DNA of 64,000 bases from Turbatrix aceti (lineage: Eukaryota > Nematoda > Chromadorea > Rhabditida > Panagrolaimidae): the NCBI GenBank assembly GCA_963969345.1, contig OZ017766.1, positions 10,850,001-10,914,000 on the forward strand, written 5' to 3'. A program made the position numbers and the translations under genes. Each line of letters starts with the position of its first letter. The first letter of the stretch is position 1. Below are positions 13,945-25,760 of the stretch, in pieces. The notes below the pieces were generated by a model. The model saw only the letters and a program-made list of their open reading frames with translations. It was not told where the DNA came from and did not search any database.

Positions 13945-14265
13945 GTTTTTTTCGCGTCGAGAGTTCAAAGCACTGACTGAAAACCTAAATTCGTGTCGAG
14001 ATGTGATACTAACATACGGTAAATTGTCATACTTTTTGTTACTTTAAAACTAACACAAAAATATTCGCATTGAGATTTGTTACTTTTTTACGGTACAATC
14101 TCATGATGATAGTTACTTCAGAAAAACTAACCATTTTTTTTGTATTTTGAACTTTCGTGTTGGAAGTTTGTTACTATTTTACTGTAGATTGTTGCAATTT
14201 TTGTTACTTTTCACAACTTTCGTGTCAGGAGTTTGTTGCCGTTTTTACGATAGATGATCGTTCTT
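13945..14265 (+). repeat. Dispersed repeat B, copy 3
   Basis: Third copy of the TCGTGTCGAGA unit, same strand as the copy at 9215 and with the same order of landmarks. It is separated from copies 1 and 2 by unrelated sequence. Confidence 0.7.
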
Positions 14266-15948
14266 TTTCACCTTTTCGTTGTTTTAAACCTACATACCCC
14301 AAAAAATTTTTACACTCGTTAAAATTTTTTTTCCAGTTTGATACTTTTTTATCTGTCAGTGTCACGTTTCGCTCACAACTTACTACATTTTATTTATTAG
14401 TTAGTCGTTAAAAAAAAAGAGATGTACATAAGGAGTTTAAAGACGTCGAGTCGAGTTCGTTTTTCGTTCACCGCTTTGTCGACGACTATCAGGCATAAAT
14501 ATATCATGCTCATCGTTTCGCGCGCGTGCGCCATATTTGTTCGTTACGTACAACATACATACGTGTTTGTTTAAAAAAAAGTGGTTTCAAGTTTTTTTTT
14601 TGTGATTTTTACACACTCCCAAACTGTCTCTGTTTTACACGCTTTTGACAATTTGTCAAAAAAATCCAATAATGATGATGATGATGTTGATCTTCAGAGA
14701 TGATACGCCATGATTTCTTCTTCTTCTTTTTTTTCGTATACGTTCCTTCTTTTCTTTTTTTGGGGTGTTTTTTTTGAATTTTATGTTTTGGCGGTGCCCG
14801 GTGTTGTTTATGCTTTCGTGTATGTTTTGTTTTTTTTTTGTTTTTTTTTGAAATTTTTTGAAGATGTTTGTTTCTTCTTTTTTTTTGTTGTCAGTCATCT
14901 TTTGTAATGAATAAAATATTTGAGGCAAGCTTATGAATTTTTTTGGGATGGCTTTTACTTGTCATTTTGGAGTTTTTTTTGTTTTTGCACTGAAAAAAAC
15001 TATTTTTTTCTCGATAAAACATTTTTTTATTCGAAATTTTTTTGTGTCAAAAAAGCGGCAAAATAATTTTTTGCTGCGTTTTATTTATTTCAGCTATTTT
15101 TTTGACCAAAAAAAAATACGATAATTTTTTTCATGAAAATATTTTTTAGGTTTTTTTTTGTGTTTTTTTGCCATTTTTTCCAACTACGATATTTTTTGTT
15201 AAAAGTTTCACATTTTTGCCCTCGAATAAAAAAGTGATCAAATTGTCGCTAGGAGACCACAGTCTCAGAACACGTGCGCATTGACTGGTTTCTGCACGAA
15301 ATCACGTTCAATCAAAAAATTTTTTGTGATGCCTGACCCAAAATTTTTTTTGATTTTTCTTGATTTCCCGACTTGTGTTTTTGCCTTTTCCCAGGATTTT
15401 ATATGTTTTGTTGTTTTCCCGTCCCCAAAAATAGTGTTTTTTGAACTACGCGAAATTTACGTTTGACAATCTTTTATTATTCTCACTTTCCTGATCGTAT
15501 TTCCCCCCCATTTCCCGTGAAAATGAATTTTTTCGTCTGGCGCGTTCGTGTGAATTGGTATTTTTTTTTAACTAATTTCTACTGTCAAACTCTGATATCT
15601 TCAACGTTAAATTTGAATTTTTTTTAGAGTACAAAAAAAGGAGAATCATTGTGGGCACAAACAACTCTTTGTCTTCTTTCGTGGAGCGTTTTACTCTTTT
15701 TTTTTCGTGTTTTTCTGTGGCAAAAAAAACAGGAAAAAAAGGGTATCATCTTTTTTTTCTTCTCCTTCTTCTTTGGAACGAATAAGAACACACTCCTACA
15801 ACGACGACAACGGCAACGGTCACGGTCACGGAAGCAGCGTGCGTCCACCAAACTTTTTTTTTTTGAAGTTCATCAACACGACTTTTTTTGTTCGTTCATC
15901 TCCATTCACCTTTTTTGGATCTCTTCGACTTTGACTTTTGTTTGAAAA

Positions 15949-18900
15949 ATGTCATCGATTATGCAGAATCTCAGCTCGGCATTTCCACAATTAATGATGC
16001 CAAATCAGAGGAGCCCACCCACGACGGCAACGTCGACGACGACGGGTAACAGCGATGGCACTGCCAACAGCAATGGAAACAACAGCAACGGTGGAAGCAA
16101 TGCCAACAACCTCGAACAACAGCAGCAGTTCCAGCTTCCACCTGAGCTTCAGATGATGCTTGCTGCGTCTGGTGATCAGGTAAATTTTTTGCTTTGGGTT
16201 TCAAAAAGTTTTTTACGGGTGCGAACAGTTTGAAAGTGTTTGCGAACATATGCGAACACAGACGAACAGTTTGAAAGTGTTCGCGAACAGATGCGAACAC
16301 TTTTTTCACTTCAGAAAAAAAGTTAGGAAAAAAGTGAAACTTTTGCTATTTGCGCGGGTTACGGTATTTTGTCGTGGTAAGAAACACGCGGGGGAAATTT
16401 TCGTGGTGGGAACCAAAAAATCAGTGCTTTGGGCAAAAAAAGTTTACAAATATTTTTTGCTGATTTTTTTTTGCTGTTCAGATTACGATACTCGTTTCGT
16501 GTTTTTACCCCACTTTTTGATATTTTCGTGTCGAGAACCAATACAAAATTTTTTTACCCCCTTTTTGTTCCATTTTTTTTACCAAACTCATGTTCGTTCT
16601 ATTTTTTCACGAACACAATCTCTCAATCACCTCGACACGATTGATAGAATGAATGATTGTGGTTTGTAATTTTTTTCCCAATTTGGTTTACGGTTCACAT
16701 TTGTCTTACTTTTTTTTTTCTTAGCGCTTCAGAAGTTGACAAAAAAAAATTTGTTATTCATCAAAATGTGTCGATTTGAAGTAAAAAAGTCATCAAACAT
16801 TTTGATTACGTCATAGACGTGTCAGTGAAGAAGTGTAAAATTTTTTGATGAAAAAGATGAACGAAAAAAATAAATACTAAATTTAGATTGATTGTTTGTT
16901 TCTTCTTGCAATTTTTCTGATGATGTGATCGACGGACGCGGCGGGTTGACCGCACCTAATCAACGAGGGGACCGTAACTAGGGGTGAAAAAAAATGAGAA
17001 CAAAAAAATTTTTGCTAAAAAAATTTCGCGGGGAGACCATGACTAGCAAGGGGTGCGTGCGCTTCAGCATGGTCTCAAAGCGAAAATTTGTGGTTTTCGT
17101 TTCGGGAGTTTCTAGTGCGTTTTTTCGCTAAAAAAAGATTTTTTGACATTTTCGTGTTGAGACCGAACACTTTGAGAGCGCGTGCGCTTCTGAGTGGTCC
17201 CGAGACGAAAATTGGTTTTCGACGTTTTTTTTGGTTTTTTTCCCAAAAATATGTATCTAATTTTTTTTACTTTTTTAGGGTGGCATTTTCAACAACCTTC
17301 TCGCCTACCAACAGCAACAGCATCAACATCAGCAGCAACAGCAGCATCATCAGCGCCAGGGCGGTAATGGCTCACCACCCGGACCTACCCCAGCAGACTT
17401 TGCCCAACTGCTCCTCGCTGCCACCGGCCACCACCCCAACCAGCCCCAGCCACCCCATTCGCCGCCCGAAAGTGCGGGAAATGGGCCAACAACAACAACA
17501 ACAACTCAAGCCAACTCCCGACACGACCGATCTCAACCAACTTTTGTCTTTCTTCAGCAATCCAAATCCCGTTGGCGGATGTGGGGTAACAAATGAACAG
17601 ATACTGGATCAAATGCAGCTCCTCAATTCACTCCAGGTCTTTGGATTACCTCCACCGAATGGACTGAACATGAATGGAAACGGTGGGGGGAGTAACGGTA
17701 GCAGTGGTGGCGGTGGATCGTCGCCGAATGTATCTTCCCTCGGTGGACCGTCAAATGGATACACATCCCCATCCAAGGATTCCTACTGTGAACTCTGCGA
17801 CAAGACATTTTGCAATCGATATTTTTTGAGAACGCACAAAGCCAAGAAACACGGAATCATTGATGAAAACTTTTCTACACCCATCAAGGGTGGACCGGTA
17901 TCACAGGTAACCAAGATGGAATCTTCGTCGTCGCCACCCCTGCTTCATGGAATCAAGGAAGAAGGCAGGTTGTCGCCGATGGAGGATGTCGCAAACGGTA
18001 AAATGGTCCATGACATCCAGGCAATGCTTGCGGCCGTTCAGAATGCACAGACAACGGCGGAAGGAACGCAGCCGGAGTTCTTGGCGTTGCTGAGGCAGTT
18101 TACGAAGTAGGTTTTTTTTCACTGCAAAAAACATTTTTTTCCGAAAAATTTGATTTTTGACAAAATATGTGAAAAAATTGCATTTTTCTCAAAAAAAATT
18201 GTATAATTTTTGTTAAAAACAATTTTTGAAGCCACTGACTTTTTTTTAAAACAAATTTTTTATTTTACAAAATTAAAAAAAAATATCAAATTTTTAGAAA
18301 AACGTAAAAAAATTAGCGTAAAAATACGGCGTTTTCAGACAAATTTTTTTACCCAAAAAATGCTAAAATGTTTTTTTTTCAAATCTGAGTTGCAGAAATT
18401 TGTTAAAATTGTTTGCACATTTTTTTTGTATGTTTAGTTCAAACAAAAATCGGCAAACAAGTTTAAAAAAATTCAACGAAAAAAATTTTGGTGCAAAAAA
18501 TGTAACAAAAACTTTGCAGACAAATTTTTAGAATTTTTTTTACATTTTTTTTAAAATTATTTTCTGATGATTGATTATTTTACATTTTTTTTGATTTTTT
18601 TTTTTAAATTTGTTATTTGCATTTTTTTAAATTTTCTGAGTTGTTCAGAATTTTTTCCGATAACTAAAAAATTTTTTAAAACGATAGAAAAAATTGTAAA
18701 ACAATTTTGAACTCAAAATGCGACACAAAAAAACGCCAAATAAAATTTTTATAATACAATTTTTTTTCATTTCTAAATTTTTCAGAACCGCAGCGACCCC
18801 CGTCAAGTCCCCCGAGCCTCAGGTCGAAATGAAGCCCCCGACAAACATGATCCCCCGCCACCACTCATTTTCCGCGGGCCAGATGCCGCCCAACGGTCCA

Positions 18901-21900
18901 ACTGCCCAGCAACAGGCTCAGTCGATGCTTGGCATGCTGCCACACGGCTTTCCCGCGCTTCCCTTCATGCTGCCCCAGATGCCGGGTGCCGGTGGATTCG
19001 GTGGCTTCTCCGACATGGAATCCTCGCCCACCTTCAATAGCCTCGGACCAATCTCACAGCTTACCCAATCCATGTCGGGCGGAGTGATGAATGGCAACAA
19101 GTCAACGCCATCCAAAAAGCAATACTCATCGACGACGAAGAATTACTGCGATATCTGTCACAAGGAAGTCTGCAACAAGTATTTTCTTCGAACTCACATG
19201 CTCAAGATGCACAACATTGTCATTGACGAAAACAAGACGGTTATTGCTAACATTGATACCCAGGAAAAGGAACGCGAGGGTTCGGTATCTTTTCGGTGAG
19301 TAAATTTTTTTTTTGGTTTTTATAATTTTTTTACACAGATACAAAACAATTTTTGTTAGTTTCTGCAATTTTTTGACAACAATTTTTGTTAGTTTCTGCA
19401 ATTTTTTAAAAACAATTTTTTTAGTTTTTTACAATTTTTATATGTACAATAGATTTTTTTTGTTTCGAAAAAAACATTTTATTGTACTTTTTAGTTTTTT
19501 TTTGTTTTCACAAACTTTTTGAGTAAAAAATAGTTGACTCGAATTTTTTTAAAATTGTTTTACATTCATTTCATTTCATTTCATTTATTCTCTAACTCGT
19601 ACGCACCATATCATACATACAACACTACAATGAACAGTCAGAAGGTGATGAAGATGATGATGGCGACTCGTACGTAGAGGGGCCCATCCGGAACGGATGT
19701 CTTTTGCGATACGTGCACCCTGAGTTCGCAGCTCTTACAGGGGACGGGACGTGTTTTTGGTGTGGTGTGTTTTTCGATTGGATGATGACGAATGAGAATG
19801 AGTTGTAGAAGACCGTTGCGCCCAAGCGGGATCGAACCTCGACCTTGATTTCCTTGTAGACGCGCCACACACCACTGGGGGGATTATGCAACGAGGTCGA
19901 ATTGTGGTATTGTGGCTCCGCCCATCGTCCCACGCTGACTGGCCGCAGCCATGGCTGCAAGCGTGTGTCTGACTCTCTCCATTCTCATGGTCTTTTCACG
20001 ACCGCGTTGCACGAGTTCGCTGGGTTGAATTAATGTCAAAAAAATCGAATTTTTGTCCAAATTTGAAATTTTGTATTGTTTCAAATCAGATTAGTGATCG
20101 TCATAATATTTGAAGCATTTTGACCCAAAATGCGATTTTTTGAACCAATTTTGGCAAAAATCGAGTAGGGTACGGTAGAAAAAACGCCAGGGGCTTCAAA
20201 ATGATGATGGAAAGCTGAAAATTTCAGGGTAGACTAAAAACAAAATTTCCTTTCGAATGGCTTACTCAGTTTTTTGATATCGAATCGATAAATGTCCGAA
20301 AAAACGGTTTTTTTCGGAAATTTGAAAAATTCGGAACTTTTTAGAACTCTGATCAAAAAGTGAATATCACTAATCGAAAGAGCAGTATCTTCTTTATCCA
20401 GAGCCAAATTTTCAGATTTTTACCATATCGCATGGGCATACGGTAGCGATTCTCCCGAACCCTACTTGTTCCAACGCCTGAGGCTATGAGTTGAAGCATT
20501 GCTTAACAACGCGAGATAGCCCATCTTGTTAGAAATTTTTTGGCCTACAAAATGATGTAACTCTCGGATTTTTATCTTTTTTTTTGGCTTCGCAATTTTA
20601 ATTCGCGCAACATACACTCATTTTTGGTACCAATTTTCCGACAACCGAGATCGAAAAAGGGGGGTCTAGGAAAAAAATCGCCTTGGGCTCAGTTTGAAAG
20701 CAATATTGCTGAAAATTTCAGTACTGATGTAAAAATAAATTCTGAATTTCATGGTGATATCCGTTTTTTTAAATTTGGACCGAAAAGTTCCTAAACTTTC
20801 AAATTTTCGAAAAAAAAGCATTTTTCGGAACTTTTTCGAACATTTAGGAACAAAATAATATAATTTTTGAATTCTACAGGGTTTTCTACGTCTTGGGTCG
20901 AGATTCATGCTTTAACACCCCAAAACTCGCTTGACGGCGATTTTTTTCCTAGACCCCCCTTTTTCGATCTCGGTTGTCGGAAAATTGGTACCAAAAATGA
21001 GTGTATGTTGCGCGAATTAAAATTGCGAAGCCAAAAAAAAAGATAAAAATCCGAGAGTTACATCATTTTGTAGGCCAAAAAATTTCTAACAAGATGGGCT
21101 ATCTCGCGTTGTTAAGCAATGCTTCAACTCATAGCCTCAGGCGTTGGAACAAGTAGGGTTCGGGAGAATCGCTACCGTATGCCCATGCGATATGGTAAAA
21201 ATCTGAAAATTTGGCTCTGGATAAAGAAGATACTGCTCTTTCGATTAGTGATATTCACTTTTTGATCAGAGTTCTAAAAAGTTCCGAATTTTTCAAATTT
21301 CCGAAAAAAACCGTTTTTTCGGACATTTATCGATTCGATATCAAAAAACTGAGTAAGCCATTCGAAAGGAAATTTTGTTTTTAGTCTACCCTGAAATTTT
21401 CAGCTTTCCATCATCATTTTGAAGCCCCTGGCGTTTTTTCTACCGTACCCTACTCGATTTTTGCCAAAATTGGTTCAAAAAATCGCATTTTGGGTCAAAA
21501 TGCTTCAAATATTATGACGATCACTAATCTGATTTGAAACAATACAAAATTTCAAATTTGGACAAAAATTCGATTTTTTTGACATTAATTCAACCCAGCG
21601 AACTCGTGCAGCGCGGTCGTGAAAAGACCATGAGAATGGAGAGAGTCAGACACACGCTTGCAGCCATGGCTGCGGCCAGTCAGCGTGGGACGATGGGCGG
21701 AGCCACAATACCACAATTCGACCTCGTTGCATAATCCCACCACTGGGCCACCCGCGCCCAATTGTTTTACAGTGGTCTGCAAAAAGATAGGGCCACCCCC
21801 AAAAAGGGCGTTTCTGACGTTCGTTGAAGAGTTAGAAAAAATCTGTTTTGAGGAATGAATTCAGCGTCCCAGGAAACCCTAATAACGTTCTGATACCCGT

Positions 21901-24900
21901 GATTCAAGGTCGTTGTAAAAAAAAATTAAGCAAAGTAGGATTTTTTTGCTCTGCAAAAAGATAGGGCCACTTTGATAAAAAAATTCTTTGGAGACCAAGT
22001 TATTGACCAATACAGGAGTTACGGTATTATTTAATTACTATCAGTATAACAAGCATAAAAAATGTAGAAACCCGGTCGAACAACCTGCGCTTTGATAGTC
22101 TGCAAGCCAATTCTCCCTATCGAGTACCTCAACATCGATTAGGGGATCCTGGTGGTCTGTTACGTGGTCGTATTGTCTTGTGTTGTTATAAAAAGTTTAG
22201 GTAGGGATGCAGTAAGTATTGTTATAATGATATAGGCATCAAGCAGCGACCCTAAAACCCCAGGAAAAAATTTTTTGTAACTGAATTACCCTCGATTTTA
22301 ACGATTTCCGGTACATCCACGCGTGGTTTGGTTGAAATAGGTGCGGTTTAAAGCGGTTTTGTGCATGAACGTTAAGAAACAAGCTGTAGGAACATTTTGG
22401 CGTACATGATACTTTAGCCAAAACGAAGCATCGTTTACTCAGAGTTGTTCATTTATGCAGAAATTTTTACGAATTTTGGTCAAAGTTCCTATCGGCTTTT
22501 CGGTGACGTCAATAGAGCATAAAATTCTGCTTCTTTTTTGAAATACTTATTTATGGTTGTAGAACACAACAAAAGTGATAAACCATTTCATCATAGGTAA
22601 CATAATTAACTTTGATAGCCGATAAATTACTCAGGTTCAGTCAAAACGCTACACATCACGCTGATATTACTACACCCGAGGTTAAATTCAAAATCATACC
22701 AAAATATTCCTACTGCTTGTTTCTGAACGCTCATGCACAAAACCGCTTGAAACCGCACCTATTTCAACCAAACCACGCGTCGATGTACCGGGAATCGTTC
22801 AAATCGAGGGTAATTCAGTTACAAAAACAATTTTCCTGGGATTTTAAGGTCGCTGTTCGATGTCTATATCATTTTTACAATACTTACTGCATCCCTACCT
22901 AAACTTTTTATAACAACACCAGACAATAGGACCGCGTAACGGATCACCAGGATCCCATAATCGATGTTGAGGAGCTCGATAGGGAGAATTGGCTTGCAGA
23001 CTATCAAAGCGCAGGTTGTCCGACCGGATTTCTACATTTTTTATGCTTGTTATACTGATAGTAATTAAATAATACCGTAACTCCTGTATTGGTCAATAAC
23101 TTGGTCTCCAAAGAATTTTTTTATCAAAGTGGCCCTATCTTTTTGCAGAGCAAAAAAATCCTACTTTGCTTAATTTTTTTTTACAACGACCTTGAATCAC
23201 GGGTATCAGACCGTTATTAGGGTTTCCTGGGACGCTGAATTCATTCCTCAAAACAGATTTTTTCTAACTCTTCAACGAACGTCAGAAACGCCCTTTTTGG
23301 GGGTGGCCCTATCTTTTTGCAGACCACTGTAGGATTTTTCTAGGTTTTTTTTTTTAAATTTTTTATTTATGAAAAATAATTCTGAATTACACACATTTTG
23401 GAATTATTTGTTGTATTTTTTGAAATTTCGAAATCCGATTTTTTTGAAAAATTGTTTCAACTTTTTTAAAAATAAATTTTTTTGTAAAAAAATCGAACTT
23501 TTTTGTCTTTTTTTGAATTTTTAGAAAATTTTCAATTTTTTTTGTCAAAATTCCGTTTTTTTTTCAATATTTTTTTTTTTTTTGTCCAGAAAAAAATCTA
23601 AAAAAATGTGTTCCAGATGCGACCTCTGCTCAGCGGTCCTGAAAACGCGCCAAGAGCTCCGAGACCACAAGCACACGTCCCACGGCATCCAGCCCCTTAT
23701 CACGACGACCCCGGGTGGCTCGCAGCTCTCGCGTGCCTCTTCGGTCGGCTCGAAGCCTCCGTCAGCCAACAATTCCGCTTCTGGCTCGAGTACTTTTGAA
23801 TTTCCGCCCATGCTTTCGTCCGCGACATCGTCCAACTCTCCGCCAGCCGAGCTTCCGCTTTCTTCTTCATCCGCGATTTCGTCAACGACGATCAAGTGCA
23901 CAAAATGCGATTCCGATCTTCCGGATGTCTCGGGTCTCCTCGAACACATCAAAAACGACCACGGCGAGGATTTTTCGGTTCATAGCGTTGTCGAAATGAT
24001 TGCCAAGGCTTCTTCTGCGTCGACTTCTGGGATGCCCAATGCCGATGGCACGGACGATGAAGCCATGGAAGTTACCCGAGAGGTGGCACTCAAAATGGCC
24101 GCTCAAAATTGTGCTGAACTCGGAGCGAGGAGGTCGTCGTCGGGCGCTATGAAATCGCCGAAACCCTTTGGCTGCGGTTCGTGTCATCGCGCGTACACCA
24201 GCAAAAAGAGACTCGACGACCACGTGGCTACGGTTCACCAGTACAAACTCAAAATGTCGCCGAAAAAACCCAATCAACTGATCTTGTCTCCTTGTGAGTT
24301 TTTTTTTCAAAATTAAAAGAAAAATATTTCTAAAAAAAATTTTATTATAAATTTTTCGATTTTTTTTTATCGAAAAATTTTTAGATATTTCCATTTTTTG
24401 AATTTTTTCTTGATTTTTTCGTTTTCCATAAATTTCTATTTTTTTGGACGATTTTTTTCCCATTTTGAAATTCTTTTGGGAATTTTAAAAAATTTAATAC
24501 CTTAAAAAACCTTTTTTTATGTCTGAAAAAAACCTTTTTCAAGTTAGATTTTCAAAAAATACGAAAATGTCGTGATTTTAAAAAAATCTAAAAATTTGTA
24601 ATATTCCAAATTTTCAAAAAAAAAAATTAAATTTTTTGGTTTTTTCGGTTTTTGCAATTTTGTTATTCATTTATTTGAAATTTGAGTTTTTTTTTTCATT
24701 TTTTTTCAAAATAAAACTTTTTTCAGCGAAGATTAACAAAAAAATCAAGTGCTTCACGTGTTCCAAGTGCAACATTCGTTTTGCGTCGAGCACCCTCTGC
24801 CTCGAACACATCATCCAGCACATCAAGAGTGACCAACGACTTGACCATGCTTCCGACGAAGCCGCCGCCGCTGCTCAGACCACACCCACCGTCGTAGACG

Positions 24901-25760
24901 ACAACATGGAACACGATCACGAGACCGCCGAATCGACGTCGGCGGCTGCGGATGAAGTCAAGGAGAACAAGAATGTCTTCGATGACACGAGCATGATTGC
25001 ACGTTTCATGCTCGAGGAATCCTTTGACGGCCATGACGATGCCATGGACTGTGACATGGATGGCCAGGATCGTAATCGACTCAGTGTCAAGTTGCCGGAA
25101 GAAAAGCATAGTCATACTGTAAGTTTTGGAGAGAAATGAAAAATTTGGGTTGGGGTTCTAACATAAGAAATAATTTTTTTTTGAAAAAAAATCTATTTTT
25201 TTAGTTTTTAAAAAAAACTTTTTTTTCAATTTTTTTTTTCAAAAACGACCGAAAAAAATTGTTCAAAAACATGACGATAGAATTCTAGCGTTTTTCCTAG
25301 AAAATTTAAGAAAAATTGTATACATTTTTTTGTTCAAAAAAAATATCAAAAAAAATTTCAATTTGGCATGCAAAAAAATAATTTTTTTTTATTTCGACAA
25401 AAACGTCAAAATAATTTGACCACAAAAAAATATTGTAGAATAAAAAAAAACTAAGTTACGTTCAAATAACAATTTTTTGTTTTGCAGAGTGGAACCGCCT
25501 CCCCCGTGTCTGTCCATACGATACCCGAAGTCTTTGCTCAGCCGTCAAGCGTCGAAAAGAAGGCTTTTGTCCTGCAATCATTTGTCATGCGACAGATCTC
25601 TTCGGATGACTCTGATGGCACGACGACGACTGATAACCTGCCATTTGCCAACGAGCTACGCGCCTACATGCCGGTTCGTTCGCCCGTTGATACGACGATA
25701 CGCGTTCTCTTTGAACTCAGACCAACGCCTGAAATAGATGCTCAAATCAAGAATTTGTAA
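15949..25760 (+). CDS. C2H2 zinc-finger protein with Gln-rich N-terminus (possibly MEP-1-like)
   Basis: Six exons: 15949-16179, 17279-18106, 18786-19295, 23590-24293, 24727-25118, 25488-25760; about 978 aa. Splice phases match at every junction (0, 2, 2, 1, 0). The TAG at 18108 lies inside an intron, because the donor GTAGGT begins at 18107. The start at 15949 opens a Ser/Asn/Gly-rich then Gln/His-rich region. At least six C2H2 fingers follow, beginning CELCDKTFCNRYFLRTH, CDICHKEVCNKYFLRTH, CDLCSAVLKTRQELRDH, CTKCDSDL, CGSCHRAYTSKKRLDDH and CSKCNIRFASS. A conserved-looking tail has no finger. Widely spaced fingers, a Gln-rich start and the length recall nematode MEP-1, a nuclear repressor partner of LET-418/Mi-2, but I am not certain. 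Exon 2 shows a one-base reading-frame conflict between about 17486 and 17530, in a CAA repeat. Intron 3 carries three mobile elements. Confidence 0.8.
16205..16300. repeat. GTTCGCGAAC repeat cluster, copy 2
   Basis: Two tandem units of about 40 bases in zinc-finger intron 1, each with AACAGTTTGAAAGTGTT and then a GCGAACA-ATGCGAACAC core. They are related to the clusters at 5745, 26778 and 42325. Confidence 0.65.
17030..17230. repeat. TCTCGAAACG-type degenerate repeat
   Basis: Intron 1 of the zinc-finger gene repeats the theme GAGACC/GTCTC, GCGAAAATT and TTTTTCG. Similar arrays lie at 10720-11055, 31690-32180 and 45930-46500. Units are short and decayed. Confidence 0.45.
19564..21759 (-). mobile_element. 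tRNA-derived SINE, split by a foldback insertion
   Basis: Read on the minus strand, the element begins at 21759 with a tRNA-like head containing box A (TGGCCCAGTGG). After the inserted foldback it resumes with the rest of the tRNA-like part, including box B (GGTTCGATCCC, about 19810-19822). It ends in an AATGA-type simple tail at 19564-19585. The 10-base string AATTGTTTTA lies directly outside both ends (19553-19562 and 21760-21769), a typical retroposition target-site duplication. Without the insert it is about 340 bp. Tail, target duplication and both pol III boxes together support a SINE; the exact ends are inferred. Confidence 0.65.
19881..21737. mobile_element. Foldback element with 802-bp near-perfect inverted arms
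   Basis: Arms 19881-20682 and 20936-21737 are near-perfect reverse complements around a 253-base centre. The ends read GGATTATGCAACGAGG...CCTCGTTGCATAATCC. The 10-base string CACCACTGGG lies beside both ends (19870-19879, with one extra G, and 21738-21747), which looks like a target-site duplication inside the SINE's box A. Very long terminal inverted repeats with a 9-10-bp duplication are typical of Mutator-like and Foldback-type DNA elements. No transposase is encoded, so it would be non-autonomous. Each arm carries the same 66-codon open frame (19884-20084 minus, 21534-21734 plus), which I regard as a by-product of the symmetry. Confidence 0.8.
21770..23329. mobile_element. Tc1/mariner-type palindromic element
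   Basis: The ends are CAGTGGTCTGCAAAAAGATA and its exact inverse, each bordered by TA (21768-21769, 23330-23331), the hallmark of Tc1/mariner insertion. The arms stay inverted-complementary for about 640 bases, good for the outer 480 and more diverged inside, around a centre near 22420-22680. A second internal copy of TCTGCAAAAAGATAGGGCCA starts near 21951. Both arms encode diverged versions of the same peptide segment (22239-22421 minus, 22612-22902 plus), so this looks like an inverted, head-to-head derivative with no intact transposase. The left TA falls within the SINE's right target-site copy, so this element inserted after the SINE. Confidence 0.8.

Larger units (their letters stand above)
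6992..15948. other. Gene-free repeat-rich region upstream of the zinc-finger gene
   Basis: No supportable gene is seen in about 9 kb. It holds a TG microsatellite (about 8430), a tandem duplication around 9048-9705, a perfect hairpin (10104-10161), TCTCGAAACG-type repeats (10720-11055), an AAGC run (about 11375), three copies of a TCGTGTCGAGA-containing repeat, a GTAAC/GTTAC copy (12850-13230), and ATCC/ATCT repeats (12551-12590). The last few hundred bases probably include the 5' UTR and promoter of the zinc-finger gene. Confidence 0.55.

Noticed and set aside
14656..14928. Lys-rich minus-strand frame
   Set aside because: Product of poly-T and TTC/TTTTTG tracts; no domain.
18108..18110. TAG as the end of the zinc-finger gene
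   Set aside because: GTAGGT at 18107 is a good donor, and the join to 18786 keeps phase and continues into a second finger of the same type.
19884..21734. Identical 66-codon frames in both arms as a conserved small gene
   Set aside because: Identity follows from the palindrome; there is no start context, domain or evidence of expression.
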